Positions 14,364 to 19,701 of a stretch of DNA of 19,701 nt are shown here, piece after piece. The notes beneath the pieces are model-generated. The model did no database searches. It was given only the letters and a program-made list of their open reading frames with translations, and was not told where the DNA came from. Location: positions 1 to 19,701 of the forward strand of contig SFOX01000027.1 in NCBI GenBank assembly GCA_004552305.1, in the 5' to 3' direction. The DNA is from Subdoligranulum variabile. GTDB lineage: Bacteria; Bacillota; Clostridia; Oscillospirales; Ruminococcaceae. The position numbers and the translations under genes are program-made. Position 1 is the stretch's first letter. Every line of letters starts with the position of its first letter.

Positions 14364-15572
14364 TCAGGCTTTCTGGATCACGGCGATGCCGGGCAGCTCC
14401 TTGCCTTCGAGGTACTCCAGAGAAGCACCGCCGCCGGTGGAGATGTGGGTCATCTTGTCGCCCAGACCCATCTGCTGCACAGCAGCCGCGCTGTCGCCGC
14501 CGCCGATCACGGTGGTAGCGTCGCTCTCTGCCATGGCCTTGGCAACTGCCAGGGTACCGGCAGCCAGGGTGGGGTTCTCAAACACGCCCATAGGTCCGTT
14601 CCAGACAACGGTCTTGCTGGCCTTGACGGCGTCAGCAAACAGCTTCATGGTTTCGGGACCGATGTCGCAGCCTTCCATATCGGCAGGAATGGCAGTGACG
14701 GGAACGATCACGGTTTCGACGGGGGCATCGATGGGATCGGGGAAGTCCTTGATGCAGGCAGCATCCACGGGCAGCAGCAGCTTAACGCCCTTCTCCTGCG
14801 CCTTGGCCATCATTTCCTTGCAGTAGTCCAGCTTGCTGTCGTCGCACAGGCTCTTGCCGATCTCGTAGCCCTGCGCCTTCAGGAAGGTGTACGCCATACC
14901 GCCGCCGATGATCAGGGTATCGACCTTTTCCAGCAGGTTGGAGATGACGTTCAGCTTGTCAGCGACCTTGGCGCCGCCCAGAATGGCGGTGAAGGGACGC
15001 TCGGGATCGTTCACGGCATTGCCGAGGTACTTGATTTCCTTTTCCATCAGGTAGCCGACAGCGGTGTCCTTGACGTAGTCGGTAACACCGGCGGTGGAGC
15101 AGTGGGCGCGGTGGCAGGAGCCGAAGGCGTCGTCCACATAAGCGTCAGCCAGAGAAGCCAGCTCCTCGCTGAAAGCGGGGATGTTCTTGGTTTCTTCCTT
15201 GCGGAAACGGGTGTTCTGCAGCAGAACGACATCGCCGTTGCCCATGGTGGCAACAGCAGCCTTGGCGTTGTCGCCCACGACGTTGTCGTCATCGGCAAAA
15301 ACAACGGGCTGACCCAGCTTCTCGCTCAGGCGGACTGCAACGGGAGCCAGGCTGAACTTAGCCTCGGGACCGTTCTTGGGCTTGCCCAGATGGCTGCACA
15401 GAATGACCTTGGCGCCGTCGGCAATCAGCTTTTTAATGGTCGGCAGAGCCGCGTTGATACGGTTGTCGTTGGTGATCACGCCGTCCTTCATCGGGACGTT
15501 GAAATCGCAGCGAACCAGCACACGCTTGCCGGTGTAGTTTTCATCATCAATGGTTTTTTTACCCAGACCCAT
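14364..15572 (-). CDS. pgk: Phosphoglycerate kinase
   Basis: The 402-residue enzyme transfers the acyl phosphate of 1,3-bisphosphoglycerate to ADP. The N-terminal substrate-binding signature is present (VLVRCDFNVPMKDG), as are LCSHLGKP, the hinge-side GGAKVADKLNVISNL, and the nucleotide-binding end GGGDSAAAVQQ with STGGGASLEYLEGKELPG. Length and motifs are those of a normal bacterial PGK. The start has an AGAGGAG ribosome site and a promoter at 15638-15666. It is the first gene of the pgk - tpiA - gpmI run; gapA and eno are not in the window. Confidence 0.98.
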   Translation of the reverse strand: MGLGKKTIDDENYTGKRVLVRCDFNVPMKDGVITNDNRINAALPTIKKLIADGAKVILCSHLGKPKNGPEAKFSLAPVAVRLSEKLGQPVVFADDDNVVGDNAKAAVATMGNGDVVLLQNTRFRKEETKNIPAFSEELASLADAYVDDAFGSCHRAHCSTAGVTDYVKDTAVGYLMEKEIKYLGNAVNDPERPFTAILGGAKVADKLNVISNLLEKVDTLIIGGGMAYTFLKAQGYEIGKSLCDDSKLDYCKEMMAKAQEKGVKLLLPVDAACIKDFPDPIDAPVETVIVPVTAIPADMEGCDIGPETMKLFADAVKASKTVVWNGPMGVFENPTLAAGTLAVAKAMAESDATTVIGGGDSAAAVQQMGLGDKMTHISTGGGASLEYLEGKELPGIAVIQKA

Positions 15573-15637
15573 AGTAAAAGCTCCTCTCGGTGTATTTCAC
15601 AGTAATTAGGGGCGCCATGCCCCCAGGGCATAATTCT

Positions 15638-15666
15638 ATTATACGCAAAACCGCCGCATAACGCAA
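15638..15666 (-). promoter_or_regulatory. Promoter of the glycolytic cluster
   Basis: On the minus strand TTGCGT (15661-15666) and TATAAT (15638-15643) are 17 bases apart, leaving a leader of about 60 bases before pgk. The leader shows no obvious riboswitch fold. Confidence 0.75.
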
Positions 15667-15718
15667 GTGTTTTTGACATTTTTTTAACGGCAACGAAAAA
15701 TTTGTGAGTACGCCGCTC

Positions 15719-15912
15719 TGTGGCTTCCCCCTTTGGGGGGAAGGCTTTTGCTGCGCGGTAGGGGCGGCATATATGCCGCCCGTTGCAGACGTCCCGGCAA
15801 ATCGACTTACCGGGTAAACCGCACGGGCGAGCAATGCTCGCCCCTACAAGCGAAGGGCAAATTCGTGCCAACCGCCCATTTCCCCGGCGGGGTGGGGTCA
15901 CCCCGCCCTACA
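15719..15912. repeat. Mosaic of palindromic repeat modules
   Basis: From left to right: a partial CCTTCCCC-type hairpin (15721-15746), palindrome 15762-15781 (arms GGGCGGCATA / TATGCCGCCC), an inverted CGGTTTACCCG spacer module (15805-15823), palindrome 15825-15843 (GGGCGAGC AAT GCTCGCCC), and a GGCGGGGT / ACCCCGCC palindrome at 15889-15910. These are the modules of 5958-6463 in another order and orientation. No gene. Confidence 0.75.
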
Positions 15913-15922
15913 GGGCAACAAA

Positions 15923-15989
15923 TAAAAATGTGTCCGCCTGCGCGGACACACCTTATCTACACTCTTAACTCTGCACTCTGAACTCTGAA
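15923..15989 (-). repeat. Composite repeat: hairpin plus heptads
   Basis: On the minus strand four ACTCTNN-complement heptads (15958-15988) are followed by a hairpin with arms GTGTCCGC (15930-15937) and GCGGACAC (15942-15949) and a T-tract. It begins 3 bases past the stop of the downstream GTPase gene and probably terminates it. Confidence 0.75.
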
Positions 15990-15991
15990 AT

Positions 15992-16969
15992 TCAGCTGAA
16001 CGTAACCACATCGTCCAGCGGTTTTTCGGCGGGTTCAATGGCAAGGGCGGTCAGCACCGGACCGGTGGAACCGGCGGTCTGCCCCTTATAAATGGGGTGG
16101 TACTTCACGTTGACCTTGGCGGTCAGGGTGATCCAGCTGCGCTGCTCCAGATTCTTGTAGTCATCGTACTTGCAGGGGAAGCCCACAAACTGGATATCCT
16201 GCACGCAGCAGGTCATCGCAAAGCGCCCGGGTACAAAGCAGCCCTTGCCGGCGCGGTTGGTCTGGCAGACCTGCGCCAAAAATTTTACCGTTTTGCCGTC
16301 ATATTTTTCCATCTCGTCCATGCAGTCCATATACCACACGCCAAAGAACTCGGCGGGGATCTCAACAACCGGGGCGTTGATGTCAAACGGCAGCGGGTCG
16401 GGGATATCGTCATAGCCGACACTGCCGTCCTTGAACTCGTAGGCAATGTCGCAGCGGCGGCTGGCTTGGCGCACCAGCTTGTGGATCAGCTGGCGGCTCT
16501 CGTCATCGTTGACCGCCTCGGCGCGGTTGACCACCAGCAGCTCGCTGGCGCGCAGCTTGTCCAGCAGCAGGGCGCGCATGGCGTTGTCGCCCGCGTAGGT
16601 CTTGATGGTCGTGCCGTCCGCCGTTGCCAGGCACTGGAATACGACCCAGTTATCCGGCATAGCATCGTACAAATCCTGCAAAAGCCACATACCGTTGTAC
16701 TCTACCAGCACACGCCCGCAGCCGGATTTTTCTGCCAGCGCCGCCAGATTTTCCTGCGTCAGCTCGCTCTTGTCCTCGATCTGGGCAACGTGTACGCCGC
16801 CAAACGCAAAGCGGCTGGGGTCGTACTCGATCTCGCCGTCCTCGCAGACCAGCAGCAGTGTCTTGTCGCCGGAGTCAAACTGCGGGTCCTCCATAGTTTC
16901 CTGGATAAACTTCGTCTTGCCGCTTTCCAGCTGACCGACGAACAGATAAACGGGAATCTGCTTTGCCAT
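15992..16969 (-). CDS. CobW-like P-loop GTPase with YcgQ/DUF1980-like C-terminus
   Basis: The 325-residue protein has a P-loop (GQLESGKT, 12-19) and the overall layout of the COG0523/CobW G domain, including LLVVNRAEAV (144-153) at the place of the guanine-specificity motif. It lacks the CxCC metal site of that family; at the equivalent place it has CEDGEIEYD. Residues about 222-325 look like the soluble C-terminal domain of YcgQ (DUF1980 / TIGR03943): YDGKTVKFLAQV, then FVPGRFAMTCCVQDIQFVG. YcgQ homologues normally pair with a YcgR permease in zinc-starvation regulons; no permease is present here. It lies 18 bases after the COG0523 gene with an AAAGGA site, so the two are co-transcribed. The N-terminal call is firm, the C-terminal one likely. 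Confidence 0.75.
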   Translation of the reverse strand: MAKQIPVYLFVGQLESGKTKFIQETMEDPQFDSGDKTLLLVCEDGEIEYDPSRFAFGGVHVAQIEDKSELTQENLAALAEKSGCGRVLVEYNGMWLLQDLYDAMPDNWVVFQCLATADGTTIKTYAGDNAMRALLLDKLRASELLVVNRAEAVNDDESRQLIHKLVRQASRRCDIAYEFKDGSVGYDDIPDPLPFDINAPVVEIPAEFFGVWYMDCMDEMEKYDGKTVKFLAQVCQTNRAGKGCFVPGRFAMTCCVQDIQFVGFPCKYDDYKNLEQRSWITLTAKVNVKYHPIYKGQTAGSTGPVLTALAIEPAEKPLDDVVTFS

Positions 16970-16987
16970 AACGGTTCCTTTCTTGCC

Positions 16988-18097
16988 TTAGATGCAGAAC
17001 AATTCCGCGATGTTATGTTCTTTCAGCTGCGAACCAATGACGCACAGCTTGCCGGTGACATCGGCGGCGCAGGGGCGGATCTCATGCTCGCCGGGGACCA
17101 TATCGAACTCATACCAGGTGTCGCCGCCGTCCACGATGCCCTTGGCGCGCAGGATCATGCCGTACTCGCCGCTGTCCAGCGCCTGCAGGGCGTTTTCCAG
17201 CGCTTCGCGGGTGTACTTGTGGGCGGTTTCTTTGCCCCAGCTGGTGAAGACCTCGTCCGCGTCGTGGTCGTGGTGATGCCCGCAGCTGCACACGCCATGC
17301 TCGTCGTAGTGATGCTCGTGATGTTCCTCGTGGTCGTGATGGCAGCACTCGTGGTCGTGGTCATGCTCGTCATGGTCGTGGTGGCAGCACTCGTGGTCAT
17401 GGTCGTGGTGATGGTGGTGATGCTCCTCCTCCCCGGCGTGGGCGGCGTTGTGCGCCTTCGCCTCAGCGAGCAGCTCTGCGACCAGATCGCGCTTGCCGTC
17501 CATGACCGATACGATCTGTGCGCCGGTCAGGGCGTTCCAGTCGGTGGTCACGATGGTGGCGGTGGGGTTCTTTTCTGCCAGCAGCGCCACGGACTTGGCA
17601 ATTTTGTCCTCGCCGGCGGTGGCAGTGCGGCTCAGGATGATGCAGGACGCATGGCTGACCTGATCATCGTAGAACTCGCCGAAGTTCTTCATATACATTT
17701 TGACCTTGTTCACGTCCGCGACGGTCACAAAGCTGTTCAGCTCCACGGGTAGCTCCGCGCCCACGCCCTCTACAGCACGGGTGACGTCGCTCAGCTTGCC
17801 GACACCCGACGGCTCGATCAGGATACGGTCGGGGTGGTAGGTTTCCACGACCTTCTTCAGTGCCTCGCGGAAGTCGCCGACCAGGCTGCAGCAGATGCAG
17901 CCGGAGTTCAGCTCGTTGACCTGAATGCCTGCCTCGCGCATAAAGCCGCCGTCAATGCCGATCTCGCCGAATTCATTTTCGATCAGCACGATCTGCTCCC
18001 CGGCGAAGGCTTCTTTGATGAGCTTTTTGATCAGCGTGGTTTTGCCTGCGCCCAAAAAGCCGGAAAAAATGTCGATTTTCGTTTTCTTTTCTGCCAT
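16988..18097 (-). CDS. COG0523 metallochaperone GTPase, His-rich
   Basis: The 369-residue protein is a canonical COG0523 (CobW/YciC/ZinU-like) GTPase: P-loop GFLGAGKTT (13-21), IENEFGEIGID, the metal-binding GCICC (66-70) and IEPSGVGKLSDV. Residues 220-278 are a His/Asp/Cys-rich metal-binding loop in which HDHDHECCHHD occurs twice and a CSCGHHHDHD follows; this suggests zinc (or nickel) storage. The C-terminal CobW_C domain starts near 285. Family members insert or allocate metal, often under zinc limitation; in the absence of a metallo-enzyme neighbour the client is unknown. It leads an operon with the second GTPase. An extended -10 and a dyad at 18133-18169 precede it. Confidence 0.92.
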   Translation of the reverse strand: MAEKKTKIDIFSGFLGAGKTTLIKKLIKEAFAGEQIVLIENEFGEIGIDGGFMREAGIQVNELNSGCICCSLVGDFREALKKVVETYHPDRILIEPSGVGKLSDVTRAVEGVGAELPVELNSFVTVADVNKVKMYMKNFGEFYDDQVSHASCIILSRTATAGEDKIAKSVALLAEKNPTATIVTTDWNALTGAQIVSVMDGKRDLVAELLAEAKAHNAAHAGEEEHHHHHHDHDHECCHHDHDEHDHDHECCHHDHEEHHEHHYDEHGVCSCGHHHDHDADEVFTSWGKETAHKYTREALENALQALDSGEYGMILRAKGIVDGGDTWYEFDMVPGEHEIRPCAADVTGKLCVIGSQLKEHNIAELFCI

Positions 18098-18132
18098 GGA
18101 TGTCTACCTCTATTCCTCTATCAAAGCATATC

Positions 18133-18169
18133 TTAGCAATAGTTACACTACACTGCTAATAGTATTATA
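18133..18169 (-). promoter_or_regulatory. Extended -10 promoter with operator-like dyad
   Basis: On the minus strand a TGGTATAAT extended -10 (TATAAT at 18164-18169) is followed within 4 bases by an inverted repeat TTAGCA-N15-TGCTAA (18133-18159). A smaller dyad, TAGT-GTA-ACTA, lies inside it. This is the position of a repressor site blocking initiation. A metal-responsive repressor (Fur/Zur, MerR or ArsR type) is the natural guess, but the sequence does not match the B. subtilis Zur box. Confidence 0.5.
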
Positions 18170-18318
18170 CCAAACACGTCAAGGGTTTTTGCGCCCTTTT
18201 GCGTAAAAAATTTTGAACTTTTTGCAAATTTCCGGGCGCAGACGGCGCAAAACCCGGTGGCGCGGCGCGCAGCTTGGCGGAATTTACAAAATGTTCATAC
18301 CCATATCATAGTTTTTTC

Positions 18319-18451
18319 GTAGTTTTCGGGTAATGTATAAGCACAGGGACAAGCGGAGCCGCAACCGCCCCCTGCGAACATGATTCCTCCTCACACCAAA
18401 ACCGAACCCCGTCCCCGCCCGGAGCCGCAACCGGACGGGGACAATTTTTTT
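18319..18451 (+). ncRNA. Candidate small RNA with two same-loop hairpins
   Basis: Two hairpins carry the identical loop AGCCGCAA. The first has arms CAGGG (18344-18348) plus GCGG (18353-18356) closed by CCGC (18365-18368) and CCCTG (18370-18374). The second has 12-base arms (18411-18422 and 18431-18442, one mismatch) followed by AA and seven T, a strong terminator. The shared block CGGAGCCGCAACCG is 14 bases long. Between them lies TCCTCCT (18385-18391), complementary to ribosome binding sites. No ORF follows on this strand, so it is not a leader. Possible promoter elements: TTTACA (18283-18288) with CATAGT 18 bases on, or TATAAG at 18336-18341; the start is therefore uncertain. Confidence 0.6.
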
Positions 18452-18463
18452 ACTCTCAAAGAA

Positions 18464-18680
18464 GGGGTTCGTCGCGGTGTGGCTGCGCCACGCTCCTGCA
18501 CCCCTCCTTTGGATTCACCCTATCGCCAAAAATCACGTTCTCATGCCTAAAGGCGACTCGAACGCAATTTTTGACTCTAGCGGTATTTTCATCGTCGGCA
18601 CATGTCCGCCGATGAAAATGGTGGGAAAATTTGCTTTTCGACAGACTGAGGGAGCGCCTGCCGTGCAAGCGCTCCCTTTT
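18464..18680 (+). ncRNA. Candidate structured RNA of four stem-loops
   Basis: Consecutive stems fill the stretch: GGGGT/ACCCC (18464-18468, 18500-18504) enclosing GTGTGGC/GCCACGC; CAAAAAT plus CGTTC (18527-18540) pairing with GAACG plus ATTTTTG (18560-18573) around a symmetric CA/CA internal loop; ATTTTCATCG/CGATGAAAAT (18585-18594, 18610-18619); and GGGAGCGC/GCGCTCCC (18650-18657, 18669-18676) followed by TTTT as terminator. CCCTCCTTT (18501-18509) resembles the anti-Shine-Dalgarno end of 16S rRNA. A minus-strand frame is open across it (70 codons), but it has no ribosome site and explains none of the pairing. Only 18 bases separate it from the preceding candidate RNA, so it may derive from readthrough or processing. 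Confidence 0.5.
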
Positions 18681-18707
18681 AGTAAGGCAACACCCGGCGG
18701 GGAAGCG

Positions 18708-19142
18708 TCACCCCTGCAGGCAGCCCAGCAGCTTGTTTAAAATAGTGCGCAGCTGCGTGATTTCCGCACAGGAAAGCTGCATACAGCACGCCATACGCCC
18801 GGGTACGGCGGCGGCGCGCTGCTGCAGCTGCTGCCCGGCGGGGGTAAGCTCCACCAGCAGGCTGCGGGTGTCCTGCACATCGCGCGCGCGGCGCAGATAG
18901 CCCTTTTGCTCCAGCTTTTTCAGCAGCGGGGTCAGCGTGCCGGAATCCAGATACAGCAGCTGCCCCATCCGCTTGCAGCTGACGGTGCCGTACTCCCACA
19001 GCACCAGCATGGCAAGGTACTGCGTGTAGGTCAGGTCCAGCTCGTCCAAAAACGGCTTGGCGCGGCGGGTGATCTCCTTGGCACAGGCATACAGCGGGAA
19101 GCAGAGCTGATTTTCCAGCTTTAATTCGTCCTTGCAGGGCAT
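18708..19142 (-). CDS. ohrR: MarR-family regulator, OhrR type
   Basis: The 144-residue protein is a winged-helix MarR regulator of the OhrR/SarZ/MgrA branch. The hallmark LENQLCFPLYAC puts the reactive cysteine at Cys14, followed by LDLTYTQYLAMLVLWE and LYLDSGTLTPLLKKLEQKGYLRR, the recognition helix region. OhrR represses its target until the cysteine is oxidised by organic peroxide. The start at 19142 has an AGGGG site, 11 bases after trxA, so the two form an operon. An OhrR-type operator in front of trxA indicates autoregulation. The usual partner ohrA is not here. Additional cysteines (3, 20 and others) could allow a two-cysteine mechanism. Confidence 0.88.
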   Translation of the reverse strand: MPCKDELKLENQLCFPLYACAKEITRRAKPFLDELDLTYTQYLAMLVLWEYGTVSCKRMGQLLYLDSGTLTPLLKKLEQKGYLRRARDVQDTRSLLVELTPAGQQLQQRAAAVPGRMACCMQLSCAEITQLRTILNKLLGCLQG

Positions 19143-19153
19143 GGTGCGCCCCC

Positions 19154-19465
19154 TTACAGGTACTTTTCGATCATGGCGCGCACGGCGGATTTGGGGCGGA
19201 AGCCGACCGCCTGCTCAACGGGTACGCCGTTTTTCAGCACGACCAGGCAGGGGATGCTGCTGATGCCAAACTGCTGCGCCAGGGCGTTGTTTTCATCCAC
19301 ATCCACGCTGTAGAATTCTGCGCGGTCGTCCAGCTCGTCGGCAAGCTGATCCACAATGGGCGCCAGCATACGGCAGGGACCGCACCATGTGGCATTGAAA
19401 TCCACAACAGCCAGCGGCTGGGACTTAGCGGCGGAAAGATCGTTGTTTTTTACGGTGGTAAGCAT
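19154..19465 (-). CDS. trxA: Thioredoxin
   Basis: The 103-residue protein is a single thioredoxin domain with the active site ATWCGPCRML, the cis-proline segment SSIPCLVVLKNG and the usual Asp in VVDFNATW. It reduces protein disulfides in the cytoplasm, recycled by thioredoxin reductase (not in the window). An extra Cys follows the cis-proline (IPC). An AAAGGAGG ribosome site lies upstream of the ATG. It is the first gene of the trxA-ohrR operon with promoter 19510-19538 and operator 19489-19502. Confidence 0.97.
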   Translation of the reverse strand: MLTTVKNNDLSAAKSQPLAVVDFNATWCGPCRMLAPIVDQLADELDDRAEFYSVDVDENNALAQQFGISSIPCLVVLKNGVPVEQAVGFRPKSAVRAMIEKYL

Positions 19466-19488
19466 AGGATGAGCCTCCTTTGGTTGTG

Positions 19489-19502
19489 TACAATTGATTG
19501 TA
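19489..19502. promoter_or_regulatory. OhrR operator
   Basis: TACAATTGATTGTA is a 14-base dyad nearly identical to the core TACAATT-AATTGTA of the B. subtilis OhrR operator. It lies between the -10 box and the ribosome site of trxA, a position fit for repression by the OhrR encoded two genes on. Confidence 0.8.
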
Positions 19503-19509
19503 TGCTATT

Positions 19510-19538
19510 AGTTTAGCATAGACAAACCGTATTGTCAA
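19510..19538 (-). promoter_or_regulatory. Promoter of trxA-ohrR
   Basis: On the minus strand TTGACA (19533-19538) and TAAACT (19510-19515) are 17 bases apart; the -35 is perfect. Confidence 0.85.
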
Positions 19539-19571
19539 GTGGTTTGGCAAAAATTGGATTGACCGCACAGA

Positions 19572-19600
19572 AAAGCCTTCCCCCAAAGGGGGAAGCCATA
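19572..19600. repeat. Partial CCTTCCCC-type hairpin
   Basis: AAAGCCTTCCCCC and GGGGGAAGCC form a single hairpin equal to one end of the 2600 and 14188 elements. Confidence 0.55.
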
Positions 19601-19602
19601 TA

Positions 19603-19701
19603 GGAGTCCTGCAAATAAAAGTCAATAGGTTTCCATAAAAAAATCGCAAAAAAATACTCGGCAGATAGCCGAGTAAAAATGCGTATAGCAAACAGGACTC
19701 C
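19603..19701. repeat. 99-base segment with 9-base inverted ends
   Basis: GGAGTCCTG (19603-19611) and CAGGACTCC (19693-19701) are perfect inverted repeats around an A/T-rich interior that contains the terminator at 19648-19675. The window ends on the last base, so the element could be longer. Confidence 0.4.
19648..19675 (-). terminator. Terminator for a minus-strand gene beyond the window
   Basis: TACTCGGC (19655-19662) pairs with GCCGAGTA (19668-19675), loop AGATA. On the minus strand seven T follow. It would end a transcript arriving from the right of the window. Confidence 0.75.

Noticed and set aside
13875..15605. 576-codon plus-strand open frame opposite tpiA and pgk
   Set aside because: It crosses two clear enzymes, the intergenic repeat and a promoter; it is a composition artefact.
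16097..17752. 551-codon plus-strand open frame opposite the GTPases
   Set aside because: Its Val/Met-rich stretch is only the complement of the His/Asp codons of the metal-binding loop.
18133..18159. Zur box upstream of the COG0523 gene
   Set aside because: The dyad does not resemble the B. subtilis Zur consensus; only an unassigned operator can be claimed.
18456..18668. Minus-strand 70-codon ORF (Arg/His/Lys-rich) as a protein gene
   Set aside because: No ribosome binding site, odd composition, and the stretch is better explained by four plus-strand stem-loops. Kept only as an alternative to the RNA call.
18464..18680. 6S RNA, tmRNA or T-box leader
   Set aside because: The ends do not pair as in 6S RNA, no tag frame or tRNA-like end is seen, and no plus-strand gene follows.

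Overview
This window reads as chromosomal sequence from a GC-rich gut Clostridia, most likely an Oscillospiraceae of the Faecalibacterium / Subdoligranulum / Gemmiger type. The evidence is the strong AGGAGG-type ribosome binding sites, the clostridial gene families (UMF1-type MFS, degenerate C39-like peptidase, Zn-dependent phospholipase C fold, COG0523 pair) and intergenic spaces full of GC-rich palindromic repeats. The genus is an inference; there is no rRNA or marker locus here to fix it. I see no tRNA, rRNA, CRISPR array, phage gene or transposase.

Layout. 1-2560: minus-strand operon of a YfcE-like phosphodiesterase, a MYG1-family protein and a GIY-YIG/GNAT fusion, closed by a strong hairpin. 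2600-2865: palindromic repeats and a terminator. 2885-4342: minus-strand pair of a Zn-dependent phospholipase-C-like protein and a cyclophilin, overlapping by 4 bases. 4366-5809: MFS transporter with its own promoter. 5811-6463: about 650 bases of repeats, including a 257-base tandem duplication. 6463-8199: minus-strand operon of a membrane-anchored protein, a 56-residue basic protein and a SpoU/TrmH RNA methyltransferase. 8284-11660: plus-strand block with a 22-codon ORF, a degenerate C39-like protein, a 174-base MITE-like element, a lipoprotein and an EamA transporter. 11836-15666: minus-strand glycolytic cluster pgk - tpiA - gpmI, with a hairpin and a palindromic element between pgk and tpiA. 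15720-15989: repeats. 15992-18169: two P-loop metal-homeostasis GTPases, one a His-rich COG0523 protein and the other joined to a YcgQ/DUF1980-like C-terminus. 18319-18680: no convincing protein, but two candidate plus-strand structured RNAs. 18708-19538: minus-strand trxA-ohrR operon with a near-perfect OhrR operator. 19572-19701: repeat remnants and a terminator for a gene beyond the right edge.

Functionally the window is mostly housekeeping: lower glycolysis, RNA modification, nucleotide/phosphoester hydrolysis, protein folding, metal handling and peroxide/thiol stress. The parts not explained by ordinary genes are the two candidate RNAs at 18.3-18.7 kb, the covarying palindromic repeats, the heptad-plus-hairpin composite repeat found four times, and several fusion or degenerate proteins.
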